Source of the DNA: Longimicrobium sp.
Lineage (GTDB): Bacteria; Gemmatimonadota; Gemmatimonadetes; Longimicrobiales; Longimicrobiaceae
Reading direction: 5' to 3'
Assembly: GCA_036389795.1 (NCBI GenBank)
Contig: DASVWD010000071.1
Location: 1-40,581 of the forward strand
Length of the DNA stretch: 40,581 bases
The notes beneath the pieces are model-generated. The model was not told where the DNA came from. It searched no databases and saw only the letters and a program-made list of their open reading frames with translations. Positions 6,442-15,303 of this stretch are shown here, piece by piece (within the stretch, counting starts at the first letter, position 1; each line of letters opens with the position of its first letter). Position numbers and translations under genes: made by a program.

Positions 6442-8307
6442 TCAGTTGTAGAACGACCGCCACTCGCTCCACGTCCCTCCGAGCTGGCGGGTCACGTAGA
6501 GGTTGCCCTGCCCGTCCGTGGCGAACACGACCGGCACCACCACGCCTCCGTTCTCCTCCTGCCACCGGCTCGCCGTCAGGGCCACCACGCCGTCCAGCGG
6601 GGGCGGCGTCTTCGCCTTCGGGGCGTAGAGGGGGATCGACCAGCCCGCCCACGCGCCCCACCTTCCGGCCGGGGAGGTGGTGCTCGCGGCGCGGGTCCAG
6701 GTGCTCCCTCCCTGCGCGACCGCGAACACCTGCACCCGGCCGTCGGACGTCCAGGCCGCGTCCAGGTCCGCCAGGGGAGGGGGGGAGCCGCCGAAGGCGG
6801 CCGGCGCCGTCCACGCCGAGGCGGCGGCCGCATCGACCTGCCAGCGGGTGCGGGCGTCGCCCGTGTTCGAGACCACGAACACCTGCTGCCGGCCGTCGCC
6901 GTGCCGCACGGCCGACACCCACTCGACCCGCACCCCCATCTCCAGCGGCTCCCAGGCTCCCCAGGCCGCGCCGGCGGACGTGCCGCTGGAGCGCCGCGTG
7001 TAGAGCACCTGGTCGCTCCCCACGGCGTAGAGCTGCGGGAGCCCGCCCGCATCGTACGCCGCGTCCACGTCGCGGAAGCCGGTGACGCCCGCCGGGGGGC
7101 CGAGCACCGTCCAGGGCCGCCACGTCCCGTCGGCGCCCACCCAGGCGGTGAACAGGCCGCCGGTCTGGCTCACCACCACGAGCTGCGGGCGGCCGTCCTG
7201 GAGCTTGAACGCCGCCAGCCGCCCGGGGCGAGGCACGGACCCGAGGTCGCGGAAGTTGGTGAAGCGGTCGCTCGCGCCGGGGCCGGTGCGGGAGCGGCTG
7301 ACCACCCGTTCGCGGTCGCCGTCGGTGGCGAAGACCTGGGTGCGCGCGCTGCCGTCGTCGGCGGAGGCGACCGCGACCCCCGCGGCGAAGCGCGGCGCGT
7401 GCTCGAAGCGGCTGGCGCTCCAGAACGCCCCTCCTCCGCTGGTGACGCCGGTGATCCGCCACGCCGGCGCGTCCGGGCTCCCCGCGTCCCAGAGGATGGG
7501 AGAGCCCGAGTTCCCGCCCTGCAGCACGCAGCTGAAGTCGTCGAGGGACACGACGTCGTCCGCCTCTTCCAGAGCGAGGCACTTCGGGTCGGTGAAGGCG
7601 GGGATCCACCAGCAGTTCCCCTTGAAGTTGGCGCAGAACCCGCCCGGCGACGGCTCCGGGAAGGACGCCGACATCTGCGGGTAGGCCGCGGGATCCCGGG
7701 CGTACCCCGCGAAGACCACGAAGCGCGGGTACTGCCAGCGGCCGAGCGTCTCCAGCGGGAGCGACGGGAAGCCCGCCACCGGGGTGGCCAGGTGGCCGAT
7801 CCCCCAGTCCGACTGCACCGACGGCTGCGCCGTGTCGCCCTGCACGCGGCTTCCCACGATCACGCGGTCGATCGGGTAGCGGGGCGGGTCCGGCCGGCCC
7901 GGGTGGTAGTTGGGGAAGAAGACGAGGCCGGTCTGCCAGGCCCCCTGCAGGAAGGGCGTCCCGGCGGCCGTGGCGCCGTCGAAGTCGAAGGTGAAGCAGT
8001 GGGAGGCGGCGAGCACGTGCTGGCTGTCGATCAGCGTGCCGGTGCAGCCGTTGTCGACGAAGCCCACGGCGCCCCAGGGGAGCGCGGTCGTCATCGGCAT
8101 GACGGCGCGGTGCCCGGCGTCGATCGAGTCCTCCTCGGTGGAGAGGGACGCCAGCGCGCCGGCGAGGAGGCCGGCGGCCGTCGGGCCGTCGGCGCCCCGC
8201 GAGCGGCCGGCGGCGGCGGAGACGAGCAGGACCGCCGCCGCGGCGAGGAGGAGCGGGGCCGGGCGCCGCCACCGCCCCGGAGGCGGCGGACCGGGCGGCG
8301 CGCGCAT
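6442..8307 (-). CDS. Secreted trypsin-like serine protease with C-terminal beta-propeller-like repeats
   Basis: A 621-residue exported protein. Residues 1-35 are a signal peptide with an Arg-rich start and an Ala/Leu core. The peptidase domain (about 65-300) has the S1/glutamyl-endopeptidase-like triad: His103 in VLAASHCF, Asp167 in SDWGIGHL and Ser267 in QGGNSGSP. Several Cys residues could form disulfides. Residues about 310-621 contain six or so repeats of 45-50 residues with patterns such as QVFAVAQGGSTWTRA, LYAVGSDQVLYTRR and W-G-A-W, resembling PLL-type sugar-binding propellers. The ATG overlaps the stop of the upstream gene by one base (TGATG), so translation is coupled. A processed extracellular protease that binds glycans is a fair guess; the substrate is unknown. 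Confidence 0.85.
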   Translation of the reverse strand: MRAPPGPPPPGRWRRPAPLLLAAAAVLLVSAAAGRSRGADGPTAAGLLAGALASLSTEEDSIDAGHRAVMPMTTALPWGAVGFVDNGCTGTLIDSQHVLAASHCFTFDFDGATAAGTPFLQGAWQTGLVFFPNYHPGRPDPPRYPIDRVIVGSRVQGDTAQPSVQSDWGIGHLATPVAGFPSLPLETLGRWQYPRFVVFAGYARDPAAYPQMSASFPEPSPGGFCANFKGNCWWIPAFTDPKCLALEEADDVVSLDDFSCVLQGGNSGSPILWDAGSPDAPAWRITGVTSGGGAFWSASRFEHAPRFAAGVAVASADDGSARTQVFATDGDRERVVSRSRTGPGASDRFTNFRDLGSVPRPGRLAAFKLQDGRPQLVVVSQTGGLFTAWVGADGTWRPWTVLGPPAGVTGFRDVDAAYDAGGLPQLYAVGSDQVLYTRRSSGTSAGAAWGAWEPLEMGVRVEWVSAVRHGDGRQQVFVVSNTGDARTRWQVDAAAASAWTAPAAFGGSPPPLADLDAAWTSDGRVQVFAVAQGGSTWTRAASTTSPAGRWGAWAGWSIPLYAPKAKTPPPLDGVVALTASRWQEENGGVVVPVVFATDGQGNLYVTRQLGGTWSEWRSFYN

Positions 8308-8717
8308 CAGATCACCGCCACGGAGAGGAGCCGGCGGCAGTCGCTCGCCTGGCACCCGAACGCCGTCCCGCTCGTGTCGGCCGGGTCGTACCCGACTTTG
8401 ACCTTCCGCCCGGTGAGGTGCGCCATCATGAGCACCGACAGCAGCCGGTTGGCGTGGGCCGTGTTGGCCGTGGAGACGGCGAAGAAGACGAACCCGCCCG
8501 GCGCCGCGACGCTGCAGAGGACGTGCACGCGGTTGGCGAAGGCGGCGACGTCGACGGGCTGGCAGGTGTGGACGGCAACGGCCGCGCGGGTGGAGGCCGG
8601 GGGAGGGGGCGCGGCGACCGCGTGCGACGGGCCGCGGGAAGCCGCCAGGCCGATGCCGGCCGCGAGCGTGAGCGAGCCCAGGGCCGCACCGAGCCGACGG
8701 GAGCGGGGTCGGAGCAT
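8307..8717 (-). CDS. Small exported cysteine-containing protein of unknown function
   Basis: This 136-residue protein has a signal peptide (Arg-rich start, then AALGSLTLAAGIGLAAS) and a mature part of about 100 residues. I do not recognise the family. The mature region has four Cys residues: one in HTCQPVDV, one in RVHVLCSV, and a close pair near the end in FGCQASDCRRLL. This suggests two disulfides in a small extracellular fold. The start is well supported by AAGGAG six to eight bases before the ATG. It is the first gene of a two-gene unit with the trypsin-like protease, coupled by a TGATG overlap, so it might be an inhibitor, chaperone or accessory of that protease; this is inference from context only. 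Confidence 0.75.
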   Translation of the reverse strand: MLRPRSRRLGAALGSLTLAAGIGLAASRGPSHAVAAPPPPASTRAAVAVHTCQPVDVAAFANRVHVLCSVAAPGGFVFFAVSTANTAHANRLLSVLMMAHLTGRKVKVGYDPADTSGTAFGCQASDCRRLLSVAVI

Positions 8718-8938
8718 GGCCTTCTCCTTGTTCAGGGGTTCCGTGCGATGAAGGGCAGTGAACGCCGAGGCCGACGACCAGCCTCTTCAGGAAGGGGTGT
8801 AAGCTCTTCGCATGAAACGTCATGACCGCTACTGCCGCCGCACTTGGCGCCGTTCGGCCTCGCGCCGTGCGCCCGGTCGCGAGGGACGGGCCCTGCCCCG
8901 GTGCCGCAGGCTGTCCCCTGTCCCCTATCCCCGAGCGG

Positions 8939-10627
8939 TTACGCGGCCGGCAGGGTGAAGTGCACCGTGGTTCCCTCGCCGCGGCGGCTCTCGACCCAGA
9001 TGCGGCCGCCGTGGCCCTCCACGATGCCGCGGGCGATCGGCAGCCCCAGCCCCACGCCGCGGCGGTCGGAGCGGCCCACCTGCCAGAAGCGGTCGAAGAT
9101 GTGCGCCAGGTGCTCCTCGTCGATTCCCGCGCCGGTGTCGGCCACCGCGAACCACTGCTCGGCGCCGCGGGGCTCGGCCAGCACGCGCACCGAGCCGCCG
9201 GGCTCGGTGAACTTCACCGCGTTGCCGATCAGGTTGGAGAGCACCTGCACCACGCGGTCCGAGTCGGCCAGCACGGGGAGCGGCGCGCCGGGCTCGGCCT
9301 CGAGCGACACCCCGCGCGCGGCGGCGATCGGGGCCAGCAGCCGCACGGCGCTCGCCACCAGGCTGCGCGCGTCGACGGGGGCGCGGTCCAGCGGGATCCC
9401 GCCGTTCTCCTCCATCCGCGCCACGTCGAGCAGGTCGGTGATGAGCCGGTTGGTCTGCTCCACCGAGTCGACCACCTGCTCCAGCGAGTCGGCCACCCAG
9501 GGGTCGAGCCCCTTCGTGTCGAGCACCATGGTGGCGTTCAGCAGGATCGAGGCGAGCGGGTTGCGCAGGTCGTGCGACACCACGGCCAGCACCGCCTCGC
9601 GGGCGCGGATCGCCTGCTGCGCCTGCCCGTAGAGCCGCGCGTTGTCGATGGCGATGGCGGCCCGCTTGGCCACCTCCTCGGCGTGGGCCAGGTCGGCAGC
9701 CCCGTAGCGCCGCCCCGAGTCGGCGGTGGCGCCCAGGGTGATGGTGCCCAGCACCCGCCCGCGCGCGATGAGCGGGGCCACCATGAACGAGCGCAGCCCG
9801 ATCACCTGGAAGCGCGAGCGGTGCTCCTCGTCCACCGCCAGCATGTCGAGCACCTCGGGGGTGACGTCGGAGACCAGCACGGGCAGGCCGCTCCTCACCA
9901 CCTGCAGCACGGGGCGGCGGCCGGCGTCGGCGTCGGGCGGGTTGTAGGTGGTGGCCAGCAGCAGCCGCTCCTTCGCGGGGTCCACGTGCGCGCGGGCGAT
10001 GCGGCGCGTCCCCCCGTCGGGCTCCAGCTCGTCGATCAGGCAGTAGTCGGCCAGCCCGGGGACGGCCAGGCGGGCGAGCTTCTGAAAGGTCTCGTGGTAG
10101 TCGAGCGAGGCGTCGAGCAGCGCGCTCACCTCGGCCAGGAAGGCGTAGCGCTTCTCGGCGGCCTCGGCGGCGCCGCGGGCCTGGCGCTCGCGCTCCAGGC
10201 TGGCCTCGTGCTCCACCTCGGCCGCGCGCCGGGCGCGCTCGGTGCGGCGCCAGCGCAGCTCGGCGGCGGCCACGGCGGCCACGTCGTCCAGCACGGCGCG
10301 CTCCCCGGCTCCCCACTCGCGCGGGCCCTCGTCCAGCAGCAGCAGGCTCCCCAGGAGCTGGCCGCTCCCGGGGTCGTGCAGGGGGAGCGTGGCGGCGGGG
10401 TAGAGCCCGCCCTCGTCCAGGTGCCCGGGGAGGGGGACCACGGCGCCGGGGTCCACGCCATCGCACGAGCGCCCCGCCACCACGGTGGCCTCGCCGTCGA
10501 ACGCCAGCACCAGCGCGCCGCGGGCGCCGGTGAGCGCGCAGGCGAGGCGCGCCAGCCGGTCCAGGACCGCGGCGTCGGCGTCGGCGGGTGCGTTCAGCGC
10601 CTGGGTGGCGGGAGCGCCGTCGGGCAT
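8939..10627 (-). CDS. Sensor histidine kinase with two GAF domains
   Basis: A 562-residue cytoplasmic signal-transduction kinase with no transmembrane segment. An N-terminal GAF-like region (about 20-125) and a charged helical linker (125-165) lead to a clear GAF domain (about 165-335, with LRSFMVAPLIARGRVLGTI). A HisKA domain follows with the phosphoacceptor His352 in VVSHDLRNPLAS. The HATPase_c domain keeps its N box (SNLIGNAVKFTEP), G1 (DTGAGI), F box (IFDRFWQ) and G2 (GVGLGLPIARG). All catalytic boxes are intact, so it should autophosphorylate. No response regulator is adjacent; the single-domain regulator at 16238 is a possible but unproven partner. The GAF ligand is unknown. Confidence 0.93.
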   Translation of the reverse strand: MPDGAPATQALNAPADADAAVLDRLARLACALTGARGALVLAFDGEATVVAGRSCDGVDPGAVVPLPGHLDEGGLYPAATLPLHDPGSGQLLGSLLLLDEGPREWGAGERAVLDDVAAVAAAELRWRRTERARRAAEVEHEASLERERQARGAAEAAEKRYAFLAEVSALLDASLDYHETFQKLARLAVPGLADYCLIDELEPDGGTRRIARAHVDPAKERLLLATTYNPPDADAGRRPVLQVVRSGLPVLVSDVTPEVLDMLAVDEEHRSRFQVIGLRSFMVAPLIARGRVLGTITLGATADSGRRYGAADLAHAEEVAKRAAIAIDNARLYGQAQQAIRAREAVLAVVSHDLRNPLASILLNATMVLDTKGLDPWVADSLEQVVDSVEQTNRLITDLLDVARMEENGGIPLDRAPVDARSLVASAVRLLAPIAAARGVSLEAEPGAPLPVLADSDRVVQVLSNLIGNAVKFTEPGGSVRVLAEPRGAEQWFAVADTGAGIDEEHLAHIFDRFWQVGRSDRRGVGLGLPIARGIVEGHGGRIWVESRRGEGTTVHFTLPAA

Positions 10628-10701
10628 GCTCCGGCGGGTCCGGGGGAGGGGCGCGGGCGCGGGAGAGGTGGCCGCGCACGCGGCGGGACGGCTGCAAGAT
10701 A

Positions 10702-10719
10702 ACCCCCGGCCCCGCGCCG
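10702..10719 (-). other. GC-rich hairpin between the HD-hydrolase and histidine-kinase genes
   Basis: CCCCGGC and GCCGGGG flank a short loop about 30 bases past the HD-protein stop. On the minus strand it is followed by GTTATCTTG, a weak U-rich tail. It may be a partial terminator separating the two minus-strand units. Confidence 0.3.
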
Positions 10720-10750
10720 GGGAATCATTTTGTGACCTGTCCTGTGGCGG

Positions 10751-11398
10751 CTACGGGGCGCTGGGCGGGTCGGGGGCGACGAAGCCGGCGGCGCAGGCGC
10801 GGTCGATGGTGCGCACCACGAAGGGCCAGAGGGCGGGGGCGCCGCGCTCGATCGGCGCCATGCGCGCCAGCACCTGGGCGCGGGTGACGCCGTGCTCGCG
10901 CCAGCTGCCGCCGCCCGCGTGGAAGTTGAGCAGGAGCGGCTGCAGGCGGTCGAGCGCCACGGCGAAGGCGGCGTCGGCCGTCCGGCCCGCCTCGAACTCC
11001 TCCCACAGGGCGCGCAGCTCGCCGCCTTCGGGGTCGGGCAGCAGGCCGAAGAGGCGGGCCGCGGCCAGCTCTTCGCGCGCGGCGCGGTCCAGGTTGGCGG
11101 ACGCGTCGTAGCAGAAGGTGTCGCCGGCGTCGATCTCCACCACGTCGTGCACCAGCAGCATGCGCAGCACCCGCCCCAGGTCGACGGGGGCGCCGGCGGC
11201 GTCGGCCAGGACCACGGCCATGAGCGCCAGGTGCCAGGAGTGCTCGGCGCTGTTCTCCTGCCGCGAGCCGTCCAGGAGCCGCGTGCGCCGCAGCACCCCC
11301 TTGAGCCGGTCGGCCTCGACCACGAAGCCCAGCCGGCGCGCCAGGGCAGGGTCTCCGGCTTCGTCGCCCAGGAGGAAGGGGATGGCGCCGCCCTCCAT
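10751..11398 (-). CDS. HD-domain hydrolase (COG1896/YfbR-like putative 5'-nucleotidase)
   Basis: A 215-residue soluble protein with the metal-binding residues of the YfbR/HDDC2-type HD superfamily: His53 in NSAEHSWHLAL, the doublet His84-Asp85 in LLVHDVVEIDAGDTF, and a late Asp in ALDRLQPLLLNF. Family members hydrolyse deoxyribonucleoside monophosphates. The first 40 residues contain the typical VEADRLKGVLRRTRLLDGSRQENS lead-in, split here by motif. The gene follows the thioesterase with no gap (TAG directly followed by ATG), so the two form an operon and are translated together. The last 20 residues are Pro/Ala-rich and outside the fold. Confidence 0.88.
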   Translation of the reverse strand: MEGGAIPFLLGDEAGDPALARRLGFVVEADRLKGVLRRTRLLDGSRQENSAEHSWHLALMAVVLADAAGAPVDLGRVLRMLLVHDVVEIDAGDTFCYDASANLDRAAREELAAARLFGLLPDPEGGELRALWEEFEAGRTADAAFAVALDRLQPLLLNFHAGGGSWREHGVTRAQVLARMAPIERGAPALWPFVVRTIDRACAAGFVAPDPPSAP

Positions 11399-11908
11399 CT
11401 ACCACTCCTCCCGCTCGTCGGCCGCCTCGGCCTTGCGGCGCTCGCGGCGGCGCTCGGCCAGGGCGTGCAGCCGCCGCTCCTCGTCGGTCTCCAGCAGGAG
11501 CGGGGGGACGGGCGCGGGGCGGCCGTTCAGCCGGTCGAGCGCCACGTAGGTGAGCATGCAGCGGTTGGTGAGGCGGCGGACTCCGGTCTCCACCTGCTCG
11601 GCCTCGACGGTCACCAGCACGTCCATGGAGGTGCGGCCCGCGTAGACGATGCGCCCCTTCGCCTCGACGTAGTCGGTGGCGTAGATCGGCTCGCGGAACT
11701 CCACGCGGTCGATGGCCACGGTGACCACGGGGAGCCGCGCGTGCCGCCGCGCCACCACGCCGCCGCACTTGTCCACCAGCGCCAGGATCTCGCCGCCGAA
11801 CACGTTGCCGTGGTGGTTGAGCTGGTCGGGCATCATGCTCTCGGCGAGCACGGAGAGCGACTCGCGCGGCGGCTTCGGCGGGGGGAGGTCGGTGTCGTTC
11901 GGCGGCAT
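11399..11908 (-). CDS. Acyl-CoA thioesterase, hotdog fold (YciA/BACH-like)
   Basis: This 169-residue protein has the single-hotdog acyl-CoA hydrolase pattern: LNHHGNVFGGEILALVDKCG (about residues 30-49) carries the catalytic-region Asn/Gly and Asp, followed by strands VVTVAIDRVEFREPI, GRIVYAGRTSMDVLVTVEAE and the C-terminal MLTYVALD. Family members cleave acyl-CoA to free acid and CoA and act as hexamers. The last 35 residues form an Arg/Glu-rich helix (EERRLHALAERRRERRKAEA). I use the ATG at 11908 because the conserved domain begins soon after and upstream codons encode low-complexity sequence; no strong ribosome-binding site is present. It is the first gene of a unit with the HD hydrolase. 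Confidence 0.88.
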   Translation of the reverse strand: MPPNDTDLPPPKPPRESLSVLAESMMPDQLNHHGNVFGGEILALVDKCGGVVARRHARLPVVTVAIDRVEFREPIYATDYVEAKGRIVYAGRTSMDVLVTVEAEQVETGVRRLTNRCMLTYVALDRLNGRPAPVPPLLLETDEERRLHALAERRRERRKAEAADEREEW

Positions 11909-12645
11909 CGCGGTAGGATCGTGGTCGGGAGAAGTGAGCCGGCGCGGCAAGATGGGCGTCGGCGACAGCGGCGGCAACGGGCGGCGCCGGAGATTCTTCC
12001 ATGTCGCCCATAATCGTTCTGGGTTCAGGTTCTCCAACAAAGGTCTCACGCAGAGCAGCAGAGTCAGCAGAGAAGGCCTCCCGATATTCTCGTGAGACGT
12101 CCCGGCTCGATCTCGAACAATCCTCCGTAAGGACCTCACACAGAGGACACAGAGGACACAGAGGACACGGAGAACTTCGATCCGTTTTGCCGTTCCTCTG
12201 TGTCCTCTGTGAGAGTCGAGCAGTTCCGGGAATTTCGTCGGAGGGCCAGGTCGGCGGAGGAGAACGTGTTCTCTGCTGACTCTGCTGCTCTGCGTGAGAC
12301 GATTCGGTCCAGGATCTCGCCCCGGCCGAGTCCCAGCGGAACGGCTATCGGTCGACGGGAAAGAAGCGCTTCAGGGCGCTCTCACGTGCTCACCGGAGAC
12401 GAAATCATTGACGGGGCGGGCTTTCCGCACTACGTTGCACGTCCCCAAGCCAACACAAGCGACGAAGCATGGCCGGCCCGGCGTGAGGCACCGGGCGCAG
12501 CGCGGCCGCGCGCTCGTCGTCCCCCCGTTCCGTTCCCCATCCACATTGCCGGTCCGGTTGATCCACCGGCTCCGGCCCAGACAGGCTTCCGCGCGCGCGG
12601 CGGTCCGCGCGCGCCGGGGCATTATCCCTTCTCCGGATCTCTACC
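11909..12645. other. Divergent gene-free region of about 0.7 kb
   Basis: This lies between the thioesterase (-) and the kinase-TonB gene (+). It holds the nested inverted repeat at 12045-12298. The flanks are less GC-rich than the genes. No promoter could be named with confidence for either gene, and no coding region is supported. Confidence 0.6.
12045..12298. repeat. Nested inverted repeats: perfect 30-bp outer arms and CACAGAGGA inner arrays
   Basis: The 30-base outer arms (12045-12074 and 12269-12298) are exact reverse complements; their ends are CTCACGCAGAGCAGCAGAG and its complement. Inside, ACACAGAGGACACAGAGGAC-type tandem units (about 12135-12168) are complementary to TCCTCTGTGTCCTCTGTGAG (12194-12213). 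The whole 254 bases can fold into one long nested hairpin. The core word CTCACGCAGAG is shared with 4602-4661. Confidence 0.88.
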
Positions 12646-15195
12646 ATGAGCGGCCTGGAACGACTGCTGATCGGGCGCACCCTGGACGGCCGGTACGCCA
12701 TCGAGGAGCTGATCGGGCAGGGCAGGGGCGGGTCCGTGTACCGGGCGCGCCACACCCGCCTGGGGTCCCTGCTGGCGGTGAAGGTGCTGGCCTCGCCGCG
12801 CAACCCCGAGGCGCGCGAGCGCTTCCGCCGGCTCTTCCGCCACGAGGCGGCGCTGGCCGCGGGGGTGCGGCACCCGGGCCTTCCCCTGGTGATCGGCTCG
12901 GGCACCGACGCCGAGCTGGACGTGGACTTCTTCGTCACCGAGCTGCTGGAGGGCGAGAAGCTCTCGTGCGTGCTGGCGCAGCGGGGGAAGCCGCCCGCGG
13001 CGCTGGCGCTCAGGCTGCTGAGCGAGGCCGCGGCGGGGGCGGGGGCCGCGCACGGGGCGGGGCTGGTGCACCGCGACCTGCGGCCGGCCAACCTGTACCT
13101 GGTGCGCTCCCCGGCGGAGCGGCACGTGCGGGCGCGGGTGGTGGGCTTCGGCGTGCCGCAGCTGGCCTCGCGCGCCACGCTCGCGTCGGCGGACGCGGCG
13201 CTGGTGGGGTACGCGCCGCCGGAGCTGTTCGCGGGCGGGCGCCTGACGCCGGCCGGCGACGTGTTCAGCCTGGGGGCCATCGGCTACGAGCTGCTCGCGG
13301 GCCGGGTGCCCTTCGACGAGGCGGGGCGCCGCGCGCTGGCGGAGGGCCGGCCGGTGCCGCTGGCTCCCCCGGCGGAGCCGGGCGCCGCCGTCCCCGCGCA
13401 CGTGATCGAGGCGATCCTGTGCGCGCTCCGCCCCAACCCCGACGAGCGCTTCGCGGACGCGGCGGCGTTCCAGATCGCGCTCGACACGGTCCCCGCCGCA
13501 TCGTCCCTCCCCGTTCCGGCGATCGGGGTCCCGGGCGGCGCGGCCGACGCGGAGCCGGCGGCGCCGGACTCCGGGGAGAAGCGGGAGGAAGCCGCGCCCG
13601 CCGAGGTCAAGGAGCTGCTCGCCAGGATCGACTCGGAGGTGGTGGCGGCGGAGGCGGACGGGGCCCTGGAGCCGCCGGTCGCCGAGATCCCGCCCCCGTC
13701 GGCAGCCGAGGTGGGGGCAGCGCTCGCGGAGTTCGATGCCGAGGTGGAGACGGCGCCCGTCACCGCGGCCGAGCCCGTCACCGAGGCGGAGCCGGCCGGC
13801 GCCGCAGCCGGGCCCGCTCTTGCCGCCGAGGCGGATTCGGCGGGCGTCGAGGCGGAGTCCCCCACCGTCGCCGAAGCCGAACCGGCCGACATCACCGTGA
13901 CCGTCACCGTCACGGAGGCCGAGCCGGCGGTCGCCGGGGTGGAGTCCATCGTCTCCGAGGCCGGGACGGGCATCATCGAGGCGGAGTCCACCGTCGTGGA
14001 GCCCGCGCCGAAGCCGTTCACCCCGCCGCCGCCGCCCGCCGACCTGCTCCGCGCCGCCTCCCTGGCACCACCGCGGCGAGGCGGCCAGCGCGACGGTGCC
14101 CCGTCCCATCCGCCGACGGCGAAGCCGAAGCCCGGGGGCGGCCGGGCCGGGAAGGCCGCGGCGGCCCCGGTCGAGCCGGTCGGCGCGTTCGCCACGGAGC
14201 GGGAGATCGCTCCGCCCGACGCGCTCGTTCCGCAGCCGCCGATCGAGGTCCTCGCCGCGCAGGTCACGTCGGGCGCGCCGAGGGATGTGCGTCCGGAGCC
14301 GGCCTCGCCCGCGCCCGCCGCGCCGGTGGCGGCCCTGCCGTCCCCCGCTCGCCGGCGGCGGGTGCTCGTGGCGCCGTCCGAGCGTTCGGCGAAGCGCCCG
14401 CCGGTGCTGGTCGGCCTCGTGGTCGCTGTCCTGCTGGTCGGCGCGGCCGGCGGGCTCGCGATGTTCCGCAGGGGAGCCAGCGATGCCAGGGCCGCATCAC
14501 CCGAGGCCGTGAACCAGCTCGCCGCCGGGACCGCGGCCGCGCCCGTCGCCGGCCAGCCGGCGGACGCCCGGGTCCAGGCCTCAATCCAGGCCATCGCCGA
14601 GCAGCCGGAAGAGCCCCAGGAGGAAGCGGCGAAGCAGAAGACGCCGGAGGAGCTCGCCGCCGAGGCCCGCCGGGCGCAGCAGGAGGCCGCGCTCCAGCAG
14701 CAGGCGCAGCAGGCCGCCGCGACGGCGCAGGCGACGCCCGCGCAGCAGCCGCCGGCCCCGCAGCCCGCGCCGGCGGCGCCCGCGCCGGTGCAGCCCCAGC
14801 CCCAGCTCGCCGCCGCGCCGCCTCCGCCGGCGCCCGAGCCGACCATCGCGCCCGCCGAGTCGCGGCGCGCGGCGCCGGCCATCTACGACGCCGACGCGGT
14901 GGAGCAGCAGCCGGCGCTGGTCAACGGCCCCGAGGTGGGGCGCCTGCTGCGGGAGCGCTACCCGATGCAGATGCTGCGCAACCGCATCGAGGGGCGCGTG
15001 ACGGCCACCTTCGTGGTGCGCGAGGACGGCAGCGTCGACCCCTCCAGCGTGCGCGTGGTGAGCTCGGCGAACGCGGCGTTCAACAACGCCACCGCCGGCG
15101 TGCTGCGCCGCGCCCGCTTCAGTCCCGCGCGCGTCAACGGCCAGCCGGTGAAGTCGCAGGTCACCATGCCCGTCGTCTGGGCCATCGACAGGTGA
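12646..15195 (+). CDS. Degenerate Ser/Thr kinase fused to a TonB C-terminal domain
   Basis: An 849-residue, two-part membrane protein. The N-terminal Hanks-type kinase fold (about 15-285) keeps the Gly-rich loop (GQGRGGSV), Lys46 in LLAVKVL and the catalytic loop HRDLRPAN (Asp144, Asn149), with a YAPPELF APE motif. The metal-binding DFG is GFG (Gly167), so catalysis is doubtful. A long Ala/Pro/Glu-rich linker (about 290-580) precedes a transmembrane helix (586-607) and a Gln/Ala/Pro-rich periplasmic spacer. A TonB/energy-transducer C-terminal domain (about 770-849) follows, with RIEGRVTATFVVREDGSVD and ARFSPARVNGQPV. The domain order puts the kinase in the cytoplasm and TonB in the periplasm. 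It may link signalling to outer-membrane transport. A terminator follows directly. Confidence 0.9.
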   Translation: MSGLERLLIGRTLDGRYAIEELIGQGRGGSVYRARHTRLGSLLAVKVLASPRNPEARERFRRLFRHEAALAAGVRHPGLPLVIGSGTDAELDVDFFVTELLEGEKLSCVLAQRGKPPAALALRLLSEAAAGAGAAHGAGLVHRDLRPANLYLVRSPAERHVRARVVGFGVPQLASRATLASADAALVGYAPPELFAGGRLTPAGDVFSLGAIGYELLAGRVPFDEAGRRALAEGRPVPLAPPAEPGAAVPAHVIEAILCALRPNPDERFADAAAFQIALDTVPAASSLPVPAIGVPGGAADAEPAAPDSGEKREEAAPAEVKELLARIDSEVVAAEADGALEPPVAEIPPPSAAEVGAALAEFDAEVETAPVTAAEPVTEAEPAGAAAGPALAAEADSAGVEAESPTVAEAEPADITVTVTVTEAEPAVAGVESIVSEAGTGIIEAESTVVEPAPKPFTPPPPPADLLRAASLAPPRRGGQRDGAPSHPPTAKPKPGGGRAGKAAAAPVEPVGAFATEREIAPPDALVPQPPIEVLAAQVTSGAPRDVRPEPASPAPAAPVAALPSPARRRRVLVAPSERSAKRPPVLVGLVVAVLLVGAAGGLAMFRRGASDARAASPEAVNQLAAGTAAAPVAGQPADARVQASIQAIAEQPEEPQEEAAKQKTPEELAAEARRAQQEAALQQQAQQAAATAQATPAQQPPAPQPAPAAPAPVQPQPQLAAAPPPPAPEPTIAPAESRRAAPAIYDADAVEQQPALVNGPEVGRLLRERYPMQMLRNRIEGRVTATFVVREDGSVDPSSVRVVSSANAAFNNATAGVLRRARFSPARVNGQPVKSQVTMPVVWAIDR

Positions 15196-15220
15196 GCGAC
15201 CTGTGTCGGCAGAAAGACGA

Positions 15221-15255
15221 AGCCCCGGCTGGACGTTTCGGCCGGGGCTTTCGTT
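15221..15255 (+). terminator. Intrinsic terminator after the kinase-TonB gene
   Basis: AGCCCCGGC pairs with GCCGGGGCT around a GTTTC-containing loop, followed by TTTCGTT. The stem belongs to the GAAGCCCCGGC terminator family seen again at 16648 and 26091. Confidence 0.8.
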
Positions 15256-15303
15256 GAAAACGTCCCAAGGCAGTTGCGGCCTTCTCGGTAAGCGCATATT
15301 CTA

